DNA of 64,000 nucleotides from contig NZ_SNXU01000001.1 in the NCBI RefSeq assembly GCF_004362515.1, forward strand, positions 5,022,001 through 5,086,000. Reading direction: 5' to 3'. Below, in pieces: positions 37,592 to 45,860 of the stretch (within the stretch, counting starts at the first letter, position 1; every line of letters starts with the position of its first letter). This stretch comes from Actinokineospora alba (GTDB lineage: Bacteria > Actinomycetota > Actinomycetes > Mycobacteriales > Pseudonocardiaceae). The notes under the pieces were generated by a model. That model saw only the letters and a list, made by a program, of their open reading frames with translations. It was not told the origin of the DNA and searched no databases. The position numbers and the translations under genes are program-made.

Positions 37592-38362
37592 AAGGGTGTG
37601 TCACTGCGTAACCTGCCGGTCCTGGTCGTCGATCGTGGGCAGTCATGGCGAAGACGACGCAGCAGCGGCGGGTCGAAGACCGGCTCTGGGAGCTGATCGA
37701 ACCCCTGATCCCGTCCCGACCAGCGCCGCGCGGTCCGGGTGGGCGGCCCCGGAACGATGACCGTGCGTGTGGGACCGGCTGCACCAGCTCGTGCTCTACG
37801 AGCTGTCCAACATCGACGAGCTCGACTGGACCAGAGGCTGCATCGACGCGGTGTCGGTGCGGTCGAAAAGGGGGGCGAGCTGACCGGCCGCAGCCCCACT
37901 GACCGGGGTAAAGCCGGCTCCAAGTACCACGTTCTGTGCGACGCGAACGGGCTACCGCTGCACATCATGTTGTCGGCGGCAAACACCCACGACAGCATGC
38001 TGTTCGAGCCGCTGCTGGACACGAACCCGACCGTGCGCGGCCACCACGGCCGGGCGGGCCGGCCACGATGCCGACCGGACAAGCTGCACGCCGACAAGGG
38101 CTACGACTACCGCCGCTGCCGCCGCTACCTGACCCGCCGCGGTATCAAGGTCCGTATCGCCCGGCGCGGGATTGAGGGCAAGTCCCGCCTCGGCCGGGTC
38201 CTCTGGGTCGTCGAACGCACCATCTCCTGGCTGCTGCGGTTCAAACGCCTCGGGCTGCGTTACGACCGGACCGAACGCACCACACTGGCGCTACTCACGC
38301 TGGCCTGCACCGTGATCAACGTCCGCCGGCTCATAAAGATCGAGCTCTGCGACCAGGTCTAA
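37571..38362 (+). mobile_element. Degenerate IS5-family insertion sequence
   Basis: Bounded by 12-bp perfect inverted repeats TTAGACCTGGTC (37571-37582) and GACCAGGTCTAA (38351-38362). It encloses a broken DDE transposase. At about 790 bp it is short for this group, consistent with an internal deletion. No clear target-site duplication is visible. Confidence 0.75.
37645..38362 (+). pseudogene. Broken IS5-family DDE transposase
   Basis: The N terminus (MAKTTQQRRVEDRLWELIEP, then GGRPRNDDRA) reads in one frame. It jumps, after what looks like an internal deletion, to WDRLHQLVLYELSNIDELDW and CIDAVSVRSKR. A further frame change in the G-rich run near 37875 leads into the C-terminal half, read from 37881 onward: TGRSPTDRGKAGSKYH, the D of ADKGYDYRR and the E of VVERTISWLLRFKR. 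All three DDE residues survive, but split over frames, so no functional enzyme is made. Confidence 0.85.
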
Positions 38363-38590
38363 CGCATCCATTCACTCGTTTGGGATACATCGGTAGCTCT
38401 GTGTCGTTGGGTGGGGTGACTGGTGAGCTTCTGAGCGCGGAGCAGGTCCTCGGGTCGGCACGGGGTCCCGTCACCACGAGGGAGATCGATCTCCTGGAGG
38501 AGGCTGCAGCCGGGTTGCTGACGGCACCATCGATGGGGATGAACGAGCACTCTCGTCGGGAAGTGATCAGCCATCGGTGGGGCCGCCTCT

Positions 38591-39538
38591 TCAGAGGCGT
38601 TCGATGCGGTCGGCCTGCGGGCCCCGGTCGCTCTGACGCACCGCGTACCGGACCCGGTCACCCTTCTGCAGCGGCTCCGACCCCATGATCACGGACACGT
38701 GGGCGAAGAGATCGTCGCCGCCTGCGTCCGGGGTGATGAAGCCGAAGCCGCGGTCGCCGTCGTAGCGTGCGACGACGCCCTCGCCGCCTCGTACGGGCAC
38801 GTCCCGCGCGGCCGGCCCTGCGGCCGCAGCAGGTGCAGACCGCTGCGGCGCCGTCTGGGGCTCGGCGCCCCGGACCAGGTGCACGTCGCGGGCCTGCGGG
38901 CCCTTGTCTCCACTAACCACCTCGTAGGCGACGCGGTCGCCCTCCGCGAGCCACGTCAGCCCCTCGGCCAGGGCCCGGGCGTGAACGAAGATGTCCCCGG
39001 CGCCGGAGTCGGGGTTGATGAAGCCGAAGCCCTTGTCCTCGTCGTACCAGGCCACCGTGCCGTCGGCACCGTCTGCGATACCAGCCGCAGCGGGTGAGCC
39101 TGCCCCTGCTCCCAGCGGGATCACGTGCCCGGCCTGCGGGCCGCGCTCGCCTTCGACGATCAGGAAGGCCACCCGCTGCCCCTCGGTGACCACGCCGCCG
39201 GTCACGATGGCGGAGCTGTGCACGAAGATGTCGGCGCCGCCGCCGTCCGGCGACGCGAAGCCGTACCCCTTGCCCGGCTCGTACCAGTTGACGGTGCCGA
39301 GCAGGCCCACGGCGCTGCCGGTGGCCGCATCGGCGGTGACGCGAACGCGCAGCGCCTGGGGCCCGCGGTCGTTCTCGCCGACCTCGAACACGACGGCCTG
39401 ACCCTCGCGGAGCATTTTCGCGCCGCCGTCCTCGACGATCTCGGAGGCGTGCACGAACACGTCCGGCGAGCCGTCCTCGGGCGCGAGGAAGCCGAAACCC
39501 CGTTCGGCGTCGAACCAACGGACGGTCCCTTGCGGCAT
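38591..39538 (-). CDS. Protein with four tandem cold-shock domains
   Basis: 315 residues from the ATG at 39538 (M-P-Q-G-T-V-R-W-F). Four cold-shock (OB-fold) domains are visible, starting near residues 3, 80, 159 and 256: GTVRWFDAERGFGFLAPEDG, GTVNWYEPGKGYGFASPDGG, GTVAWYDEDKGFGFINPDSG and GVVARYDGDRGFGFITPDAG. Each has the RNP1 K/R-G-(F/Y)-G-F core, an RNP2-like (D/I)-(V/I/L)-F-(V/A)-H and a closing D/E-R-G-P-Q-A or similar. Ala/Gly/Pro linkers join domains 2-3 and 3-4. Single-domain Csp proteins bind RNA or ssDNA; four linked domains suggest high-avidity binding. It sits between inverted IS termini. Confidence 0.88.
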   Translation of the reverse strand: MPQGTVRWFDAERGFGFLAPEDGSPDVFVHASEIVEDGGAKMLREGQAVVFEVGENDRGPQALRVRVTADAATGSAVGLLGTVNWYEPGKGYGFASPDGGGADIFVHSSAIVTGGVVTEGQRVAFLIVEGERGPQAGHVIPLGAGAGSPAAAGIADGADGTVAWYDEDKGFGFINPDSGAGDIFVHARALAEGLTWLAEGDRVAYEVVSGDKGPQARDVHLVRGAEPQTAPQRSAPAAAAGPAARDVPVRGGEGVVARYDGDRGFGFITPDAGGDDLFAHVSVIMGSEPLQKGDRVRYAVRQSDRGPQADRIERL

Positions 39539-39668
39539 CAAAGGCTCCAGGTCGAGAGGCGGGCACTGGCCCCCAGTCTCTCTGACGGACTTCCGGTCCG
39601 TCGGGCCGGGCCCACAGGCGGGCGGTGCGGAGCCAGGGGCGGGCCGTTGGTTCACCTAGCGACACGCC

Positions 39669-39690
39669 AAGTTTTGAGACCAGGTCTTAA
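39669..39690 (-). repeat. Second, inverted copy of the IS left terminus
   Basis: A 22-bp sequence whose reverse complement matches 37570-37591 at 21 of 22 positions, followed inward by a weaker match to the next 14 bp (GTGTC-like). It therefore looks like the left end of a second, related element in opposite orientation, of which the rest is gone or unrecognisable. Confidence 0.7.
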
Positions 39691-39766
39691 TCCCTGCTCT
39701 ACGGCCGAGGGGGACTGTTTTTGTTGGTACCAAAGAGAAGTGGATGGGCCCCTCTGGCGCGATTGT

Positions 39767-39858
39767 TTAATTCTCGATCATCGCTGTCAAGGGCGGCCGT
39801 AAACGGCCGTCGCTGCGCGATCGCTGCGCGACCCTTGACAGCGATGATCGAGAATTAA
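39767..39858. repeat. Long palindrome with 27-bp perfect arms
   Basis: Arms 39767-39793 (TTAATTCTCGATCATCGCTG...) and 39832-39858 pair perfectly. The 38-bp centre holds a small hairpin (CGGCCGT/ACGGCCG, 39794-39809) and two exact direct copies of TCGCTGCGCGA (39810-39820, 39821-39831). The arms are AT-richer than the surroundings. It is not in a convergent-gene gap, so a simple terminator role is less obvious. Confidence 0.85.
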
Positions 39859-39897
39859 CAGCGGCCAGGACGAGGGGCAAGGGGGAAGTGCAGGGGT

Positions 39898-40275
39898 GAA
39901 GAGCCGTCCCCGAAGGTGACCACGCCCGGAGGTGCGGGGCGAAGCGCTGTCCCTTGAGGCTTGCTCGTCTCTGGGTTCAGGACCAAGGGCTGTCCCTGAA
40001 GGTGGCCTTGGTCGGAGGTTCAGGGACTAATGGCTGTCCCTGTCGGAGCAGCCCGTCGGGGCTGCACCATCACGTAGTTCGCGTCGGGCGGGTAGGCGGT
40101 GACCTCCGGCAACTCGGCCAGCAGCGCCGCCAACTTGTCGCGGTCGCACCGCACCCGCTCGCAGCTGGCGGCGAAGTTGCGCTGGCAGCGGGGGAGCAGC
40201 TTAAGGACCAAGAGCTGTCCCTGCAGGTGACCGCCTTTTGGACATGGGCGAAGAGCGTGTATAAGGGGCTGTTCG
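39898..40275. repeat. Dispersed short repeats related to ACCAAGRGCTGTCCCTGAAGG
   Basis: Related copies occur near 39899-39925, 39941-39960, 39980-40009, 40024-40045 and 40205-40235, with a weaker one near 40249. Core: (A/G)AGRGCTGTCCCTG followed often by AAGGTGACC. Spacing is irregular. A further similar string, CCAAGGGCCGTCCCC, lies at 43506-43520 inside a permease gene. Confidence 0.65.
40046..40185 (-). pseudogene. Fragment of a HisC/CobC-like PLP aminotransferase
   Basis: Read on the minus strand, about 45 residues resemble the C-terminal part of class I/II aminotransferases of the histidinol-phosphate type: NFAASCERVRCDRDKLAALL followed by AELPEVTAYPPDANYVMVQ. There is no PLP lysine and no room for the rest of the protein. 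It is enclosed by copies of the short dispersed repeat. Remnant of a lost or transferred gene. Confidence 0.5.
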
Positions 40276-40297
40276 CCTCGGTGTATCCAGCCTGGTC

Positions 40298-41323
40298 TCA
40301 GGCCGATTCCCGCTCCACCAACCGGGTCGGCAGGACCACCGGGGAACTTGGTGGGTCGCCGCCGATTTGGGTCAGGAGTAGTTCGGCCATGATCCGGGCC
40401 TGGTCGACTACCGGCTGGTGGATGGTCGTCAGCGGTGGTTCGGTGTGTTGGGCCATCTCGATGTCGTCGTAGCCGACCACCGCGACGTCCTCAGGCACCC
40501 GTCGCCCGGCGGTCCGTAGGGCTCGTAGGGCGCCGATGGCCATCAGGTCGCTGGCGACGAAGACGGCGTCGGTGTCCGGGGTTCGGCTCAGGATTTCGGT
40601 CATGGCCTGTTCGCCGGATTCTCGGGTGAAGGCGCCGCGGGCGATGTGGTGGGGTTTCAAGCCCGCCGCGCGGAGGGTGTCCTGGAAGCCGGTCAAGCGG
40701 TCGACGCCCGCGGTCATGTCCTGGGGGCCGGTGACGGTCGCGATGCGGGTTCGGCCTGCCGCTATCAGGTGTTCCGTGGCCAATACCGCGCCGCCGAGGT
40801 TGTCGACGTCGACATAGGTCAGGCCTGGCAGCGGGTGCTGGGGGCGACCGCCGACGACGGTCGGGATTCCCGCGCTGAGCAGGAGTTCCGGCAGTGGGTC
40901 ATCGCCGTGCATGGACACCAGCAGGACACCGTCGACGTGCCCGCCGCGCACGTAGTCGGCGAGGCGGGCGTGTTCGGCGTCGTTCTGGGCGTTCATCAGG
41001 ACCAGTTGGACGCCGGTGCCCATCAGGGTCTGGCTGGTCGCGATGATCATGTTGCCGAGGTACGGGTCGGCGAGCACCTTGGCGTCCGGTTCGCGCATGA
41101 CCAGGGCTATCGAGTCGGTGCGGCGGGTCGCCAGGCTGCGGGCGGCGCGGTTGGGGACGTAGCCGAGGCGGACAATGGCGGCGTCGACCGTGGCCTTGAC
41201 CTCCGGGGACACCTTGGGCGAGCCGTTGATCACCCTGGACACGGTGGCGCGTGAGACGCCCGCTTCGGCGGCGACCGTGTCGAGGGTCGGCTGCCGCCGT
41301 GTTGCCGTCCCGTCCGCGCTCAT
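40298..41323 (-). CDS. LacI-family repressor of the beta-glucan operon
   Basis: 341 residues from the ATG at 41323, overlapping the beta-glucosidase stop (ATGA). N-terminal LacI helix-turn-helix TLDTVAAEAGVSRATVSRVI with hinge helix NRAARSLATRRT, then a periplasmic-binding-like effector domain ending in AVVGYDDIEMAQHTEPPLTT. It is last in the operon, so its level follows operon transcription. The likely operator is at 48291-48304, upstream of the first gene. The inducer is probably a beta-glucoside. Confidence 0.92.
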   Translation of the reverse strand: MSADGTATRRQPTLDTVAAEAGVSRATVSRVINGSPKVSPEVKATVDAAIVRLGYVPNRAARSLATRRTDSIALVMREPDAKVLADPYLGNMIIATSQTLMGTGVQLVLMNAQNDAEHARLADYVRGGHVDGVLLVSMHGDDPLPELLLSAGIPTVVGGRPQHPLPGLTYVDVDNLGGAVLATEHLIAAGRTRIATVTGPQDMTAGVDRLTGFQDTLRAAGLKPHHIARGAFTRESGEQAMTEILSRTPDTDAVFVASDLMAIGALRALRTAGRRVPEDVAVVGYDDIEMAQHTEPPLTTIHQPVVDQARIMAELLLTQIGGDPPSSPVVLPTRLVERESA

Positions 41324-42657
41324 ACCGTCCCGTTGGTCCCATGGTTTTTGATCACTTCGCGATACCAGTATGCGCTGTCCCTCCAGACCCGGCGCTGCGT
41401 GGCGTAGTCGACGTGGACGATGCCGAACCGTTTCGCGTAGCCGTAGGCCCACTCGAAGTTGTCCAGCAGCGACCACACGAAGTATCCCCGCACGTCCACG
41501 CCCGCCTGGAGCGCCGCGTGCACCGCGGCGAGGTGGTCGTGCAGGTAGTTGACGCGGTCGGTGTCGTGCACCTCGTCGTCGAAGGCGGCGCCGTTCTCGG
41601 TGATCATGATCGGGATCGCCGGGTACTCGTCGCGCAGTCGAGTGAGGATCGAGGTGAGGCCGTCCGCGTCGATCGGCCAGTCCATGGCCGTCAGCGGGCC
41701 GCTGACGACTGGCCTGATATCGCCGCACCCGGGCCACGGCCCGTCGGGCCCCTCAGCGCCGAGTTCGACGACGGTGGGGCTGTAGTAGTTGACGCCCAAC
41801 AGGTCCATCGGGGTGGCGATCACCGCCTCGTCACCGTCGTGGACAAACGCCCAGTCGGTGAGCCGAGCGGTGTCGGCACGGACGTCGGCGGGGTAGCCGC
41901 GGCCGAAGAGCGGGTCCAGGAAGATCCGGTTGGCCAGCCCATCGATACGCCGCGCCGCGTCACTGTCGGCGGGGGACGCGGGTGTCACCGCCGCCAGGTT
42001 CAGCACGATGGACGTCCGCGCCGTGGCGGGCAGGGCGGCGCGGAGAGCCTGGGTGCCCAACCCGTGGGCGAGCAGCAGGTGGTGCGCGGCGGCCAGGGAG
42101 ACGCCGGGGTCGGTGCGCCCGGGCGCGTGGTCGCCGGAGGAGTAGCCGAGGAACGCCGAGCACCACGGTTCGTTGAGCGTGGTCCACAGCGGCACCCGGT
42201 CGCCGAGCCGCAGCGCCACCAGATCGGCGTACTCGGCGAACCGCGCGGCGGTGTCGCGCGCGGCCCAGCCGCCCGCGTCTTCCAGCTCCTGCGGCAGGTC
42301 CCAGTGATACAGCGTGAGCATGGGGGTGATGTCATGGCTAGCCAGCTCGTCGACGAGCCGGTCGTAGAAGTCCAGCCCGGCGACGTTGGCGGGTCCGCGC
42401 CCGGTCGGCTGCACCCGCGGCCACGCCACGGAGAACCGGTAGGCGTCGAGCCCCAGGTCCCGCATCAGCGCGACGTCGGAGCGGTACCGGTGGTAGTGGT
42501 CGGCCGCGACGTCGCCCGTGTCGCCGCCCGCGACCTTCCCCGGGGTGTGCGCGAAGGTGTCCCAGATGGACCGGCCGCGTCCGCCCTCGTCGACCGCGCC
42601 CTCGATCTGGTACGACGCCGTCGCCGCACCCCACATGAAGCCTTCCGGGAACTTCAT
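41320..42657 (-). CDS. Family 1 glycoside hydrolase, beta-glucosidase
   Basis: 445 residues from the ATG at 42657. GH1 signatures: FMWGAATASYQIEGAVDEGG at the N terminus, the acid/base glutamate in WTTLNEPWCSAFLGY, the nucleophile glutamate in PIMITENGAAFDD, and GYFVWSLLDNFEWAYGYAKR. No signal peptide, so it is cytoplasmic and should cleave oligosaccharides brought in by the adjacent ABC importer. It overlaps the genes on both sides by 4 bp. Confidence 0.95.
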   Translation of the reverse strand: MKFPEGFMWGAATASYQIEGAVDEGGRGRSIWDTFAHTPGKVAGGDTGDVAADHYHRYRSDVALMRDLGLDAYRFSVAWPRVQPTGRGPANVAGLDFYDRLVDELASHDITPMLTLYHWDLPQELEDAGGWAARDTAARFAEYADLVALRLGDRVPLWTTLNEPWCSAFLGYSSGDHAPGRTDPGVSLAAAHHLLLAHGLGTQALRAALPATARTSIVLNLAAVTPASPADSDAARRIDGLANRIFLDPLFGRGYPADVRADTARLTDWAFVHDGDEAVIATPMDLLGVNYYSPTVVELGAEGPDGPWPGCGDIRPVVSGPLTAMDWPIDADGLTSILTRLRDEYPAIPIMITENGAAFDDEVHDTDRVNYLHDHLAAVHAALQAGVDVRGYFVWSLLDNFEWAYGYAKRFGIVHVDYATQRRVWRDSAYWYREVIKNHGTNGTV

Positions 42658-43610
42658 CCCTTCACCGCGCCCTGCATGATTCCTCCGATTATCTGCCTGC
42701 CGAGGATGAGAAACACGATGAGAATCGGGAACGTCGCGATCACCGTCCCGGCCAGCACCAGCGAGTAGTCCACCTCGATGCCGCTCGCCGTGTTGGCGAT
42801 GGCGACCTGCACGGTCGGGTTCTGCGTGTTGAGCAGGATGAGCGGCCAGAACAGGTCGTTCCAGTAGGTGATGAAGATGAGCAGGCCCAGCACCGCCGCT
42901 CCCGGCCGGGCGATCGGCAACACCAGGCTCCAGTAGATGCGCAACGTGGAGGCGCCGTCGACCCGACCGGCCTCGATCAGCTCGTCGGGCATGGCGGAGG
43001 TGAGGTACTGGCGCATGAAGAACACCCCGAACGCGCTCACCAGGGCGGGGACGATCACTCCGCGCAGGTCGTTGGACCAGCCGAACCACTGGGTGACCAT
43101 GATGTAGAGCGGGATGATCGCCAACTGGGTGGGCACCAGCATCGTCGCCACCACCATGGTGAAGAGCGCGTTGCGGCCCCGGAAGCGCAGCTTGGCGAAG
43201 GCGAACCCGGCGAGGGTGGAGGTGAGGACCACCGACAGCGTGATGGACCCGGCCACCAGCGTCGAGTTGAGCAGCGCCAGGCCGAATTTCCCCTGCACGA
43301 ACGCGGTGGACAGGTTGTCCCACAGGTTGCCGCCGGGCACCAGCGGCGGCGGATAGCGCCCCACCGACGACTTGTCGCGCGAGGACACGACCACCGACCA
43401 GTACAGCGGGAACGCCGACACCAGCACGATGGTTATCAACAGCCCGTAGGTTATCCACAGGCCGCCGTCTTTCGCCCGTTTCCGTCGCCCCCTCCCGATA
43501 GACTGGCCAAGGGCCGTCCCCCCGGGAAAGGGCGGGGGCGTCGAGTCTGGGGGAAGAGGTTGGACTGCCCACCGTTTCGGGCGGGGGGAGACCTTGCCGA
43601 GAACCCTCAC
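42654..43610 (-). CDS. Carbohydrate ABC transporter permease (MalG-like)
   Basis: 318 residues from the GTG at 43610, chosen because AGGGAGG lies eight bases upstream. Six membrane helices are visible and the EAA loop is DELIEAGRVDGASTLRIYWS. The first 50 residues are an unusual Pro/Arg/Gly-rich extension (VSPRPKRWAVQPLPPDSTPP and on), not typical of the family. The matching DNA carries a CCAAGGGCCGTCCCC string like the dispersed repeats at 40 kb. A later, unannotated start near the first helix is therefore possible. Confidence 0.88.
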   Translation of the reverse strand: MRVLGKVSPRPKRWAVQPLPPDSTPPPFPGGTALGQSIGRGRRKRAKDGGLWITYGLLITIVLVSAFPLYWSVVVSSRDKSSVGRYPPPLVPGGNLWDNLSTAFVQGKFGLALLNSTLVAGSITLSVVLTSTLAGFAFAKLRFRGRNALFTMVVATMLVPTQLAIIPLYIMVTQWFGWSNDLRGVIVPALVSAFGVFFMRQYLTSAMPDELIEAGRVDGASTLRIYWSLVLPIARPGAAVLGLLIFITYWNDLFWPLILLNTQNPTVQVAIANTASGIEVDYSLVLAGTVIATFPILIVFLILGRQIIGGIMQGAVKG

Positions 43611-43621
43611 TTCATGCCTCC

Positions 43622-44569
43622 CTAGTCGCTCGACCGGATGCGGCGGGTCAGGACGAAGTTGATGGCGGCGATGATCACGGTGATCAGGAACAGGGTCCAC
43701 GCGATCGCCGCTCCATAGCCGTACCGCCCGTTGGTCCAGAACTGTTGGTACAGATACAAGACAATCGTCTGGAACTGCCGTTCCGAGCCGCCGTTGTTGT
43801 TGCGGGTGGTGTCGAACAGGAACGGTTCGGCGAACAGTTGCAGCGCTCCGATGGTCGAGACGATGACGGTGAAGATGATCGTCGGCCGCAGGCTCGGAAC
43901 CGTGATGTGCCAGAACTGCTGCCACTTGCTCGCCCCGTCGATCGACGCCGACTCGTACAGGTCGTACGGGATTGTCTGCATCGCCGCCAGATAGATCAGG
44001 GCGTTGTAGCCCGTCCAGTGCCACATGACCATCACCGACACCGCGATCCACGACGACCAGCTGTCCGCCCGCCAGTCGACCGGACTGTCCACAAAGGGCT
44101 GTAGCAGCCAGTTCAACAGGCCGAAGTCGCGGGCGAACATCTGGTTGAAGATCAGCGCCACGGCCGCGACCGACGTCACGTACGGGACCAGGACTCCCAT
44201 CCGCAGCACCAGCCGCCCCCGCAGGCGGTAGTTCAGCAGGTGCGCGATGCCCAGTGCCAGCAGCAGCTGTGGAACCGTCGACACCAGCCCGATGCCCAAG
44301 GTGTTGATCAGCGCGTTGTGGAAGTTCTCGTCGGTGAGCAGGGTTCGGTAGTTGTCCAGGCCCACCGACACGTCCGCGCTGCCGGGCTTGCGCGGGCTCC
44401 ACGCCGTGGTCGAGATGATCGCCGTGTAGGCCAGGGGGAACAGGCCGAACACGGCGAACAGCAGGAAGAACGGCGATATGTACAGGTACGGCGAGACCGT
44501 CAGGTCGAGCCGGTGGAGTCGGGACCGCCACGGCAGGCGGTCCCGACTCCGCTGGACCCCCCGTGTCAT
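43622..44569 (-). CDS. Carbohydrate ABC transporter permease (MalF-like)
   Basis: 315 residues from the ATG at 44569, which overlaps the binding-protein stop. Six membrane helices (first: YLYISPFFLLFAVFGLFPLA) and the EAA loop YDLYESASIDGASKWQQFWH are as in MalF/sugar permeases. It pairs with the MalG-like permease 11 bp downstream. No ATPase gene is present in the operon; a shared MsiK-type ATPase encoded elsewhere is common in actinomycetes. Confidence 0.94.
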   Translation of the reverse strand: MTRGVQRSRDRLPWRSRLHRLDLTVSPYLYISPFFLLFAVFGLFPLAYTAIISTTAWSPRKPGSADVSVGLDNYRTLLTDENFHNALINTLGIGLVSTVPQLLLALGIAHLLNYRLRGRLVLRMGVLVPYVTSVAAVALIFNQMFARDFGLLNWLLQPFVDSPVDWRADSWSSWIAVSVMVMWHWTGYNALIYLAAMQTIPYDLYESASIDGASKWQQFWHITVPSLRPTIIFTVIVSTIGALQLFAEPFLFDTTRNNNGGSERQFQTIVLYLYQQFWTNGRYGYGAAIAWTLFLITVIIAAINFVLTRRIRSSD

Positions 44570-45849
44570 CCCGCGGCGGCCTTGATGTCGCCCAGCGTCT
44601 TGCGCCAGGCCTCGTTCGGGTCGGTGCCCTGTTCGACGCTGTTCAGGGCGGCGGCGAAGATGTTGCCGATGACGCCGCTCTCCGGGCCCGTCACCTGCGC
44701 GGGCGCCTTCTCCAGCGACTCCGGGAAAATGGTCCCGGCGGGTGCGTTGCTGAAGAACGGCGAGGTGAACCCCGCGACCTCCTTGTCCTTCCAGGTGCTC
44801 TGCTGACTCGGGAAGTTGCCGATCGCCTTGAACAGCTTGACGGCCTGTTCGGGCGCGGTCAGCCACTTCGCCAGCTCGACGGCGGCCTTGGTGTTCTTGC
44901 CCTGGCTGGGAACCGTGACGTAGGAGCCGCCCCAGTTGCCGGAGCCGCCAGGAATCTTCGCGATGTCCCACTTGCCGCTGGTCTCCGCGGCGTTGCCCTG
45001 GATGTAGCCCATCATCCAGGCGGGGCAGGTGATCGTGGCGAACTGGCCACGCTGGAACCCGGTGTTCCACTCGGGGGAGAACTCCGGCAGCGCCGCGGAC
45101 TGGCCCGCCTGGATCGCCTTGACCGTCAGGTCCCAAGCCTTGCGCACGGCGGGATTGTTCTCGGCGATGAGCTTGCCTTCGGCGTCGTAGAAGGTTTCCT
45201 TCTCGTTGCCCAGGATGCCGGTGAAGACATGCCCGCCCGCGTCGAACCACTTCACGCCTTGCGGCGCCTTCGAGCCGAAGCGGGTCCCGGTGGCGATGTA
45301 GTCCTCCCACGTCGGCCACAGCGCCGACACGGCCGCACGGTCGGTCGGCAGGCCCGCCGCGGCGAACAGGTCGGTCCGGTAGCACATGGCAAGGCCGCCG
45401 ATGTCGGTCGGCAGCCCGATCAACGCCTTGCCGTCCGCTGTGGACGCCCGGGCGATGACCGCGTCCGTCCACTGTGAACTGTCGACGCCGTGGTCGCGGA
45501 AGTTGACGAACTTGTCCGGCTGGCCGATGTACCCGGCGACCTGCCCGACCTCGATGACCTCGATGTCGGCGGCGCCGCTGCCCGCGGTGAGGCGGGCCTG
45601 GATGTTCTGGTGGTGGGTGCCGAAGTCGCCGCGGTTCTCCACGATCGTGACGCCGGGATGGGTCCGCTCGTACTCGTCGTAGATGGACCTGTCGTTCGGT
45701 AAGGAGAAGTTGTCACCGAAGACGTTGACCGTGAGGGTGACGGGACCGGACTGGGCGGGCTCGCCACTGTCGCCGCACGCCGTGAGCGCCAGAGCGCCCA
45801 CGGCGAGCGTCGCGACAACGGCCAGGCTCGGCCGCCGTGCGTTGTGCAT
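44566..45849 (-). CDS. Sugar ABC transporter substrate-binding lipoprotein
   Basis: 427 residues from the ATG at 45849, with AGGAGA just upstream. Lipoprotein signal peptide with lipobox L-T-A-C. The mature part is a family 1 extracellular solute-binding protein (VTLTVNVFGDNFSLPNDRSI, then ADIEVIEVGQVAGYI and AAVELAKWLTAPEQAVKLFK). The operon context suggests beta-glucan oligosaccharides as ligand. Confidence 0.93.
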   Translation of the reverse strand: MHNARRPSLAVVATLAVGALALTACGDSGEPAQSGPVTLTVNVFGDNFSLPNDRSIYDEYERTHPGVTIVENRGDFGTHHQNIQARLTAGSGAADIEVIEVGQVAGYIGQPDKFVNFRDHGVDSSQWTDAVIARASTADGKALIGLPTDIGGLAMCYRTDLFAAAGLPTDRAAVSALWPTWEDYIATGTRFGSKAPQGVKWFDAGGHVFTGILGNEKETFYDAEGKLIAENNPAVRKAWDLTVKAIQAGQSAALPEFSPEWNTGFQRGQFATITCPAWMMGYIQGNAAETSGKWDIAKIPGGSGNWGGSYVTVPSQGKNTKAAVELAKWLTAPEQAVKLFKAIGNFPSQQSTWKDKEVAGFTSPFFSNAPAGTIFPESLEKAPAQVTGPESGVIGNIFAAALNSVEQGTDPNEAWRKTLGDIKAAAG

Positions 45850-45860
45850 GGTGTCTCCTG

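Larger units (their letters stand above)
39539..40297. other. 759-bp region without an intact gene: IS end, palindrome, short repeats, gene fragment
   Basis: Contains an inverted IS terminus (39669-39690), a long inverted repeat (39767-39858), a family of short repeats (39898-40275) and a small aminotransferase remnant. It separates the cold-shock gene from the beta-glucan operon and looks like an accumulation of insertions and deletions. Confidence 0.7.

Noticed and set aside
37453..38097. 214-codon minus-strand frame across the IS left end
   Set aside because: It runs through the IS terminus and opposes the transposase remnant. The part outside the IS (K-A-K-D-R-K-G-N-P-V-R) faintly suggests an integrase end but is too short to support.
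38380..38688. 102-codon plus-strand frame between the IS and the cold-shock gene
   Set aside because: It overlaps the end of the cold-shock gene, has no recognisable family and no good ribosome-binding site.
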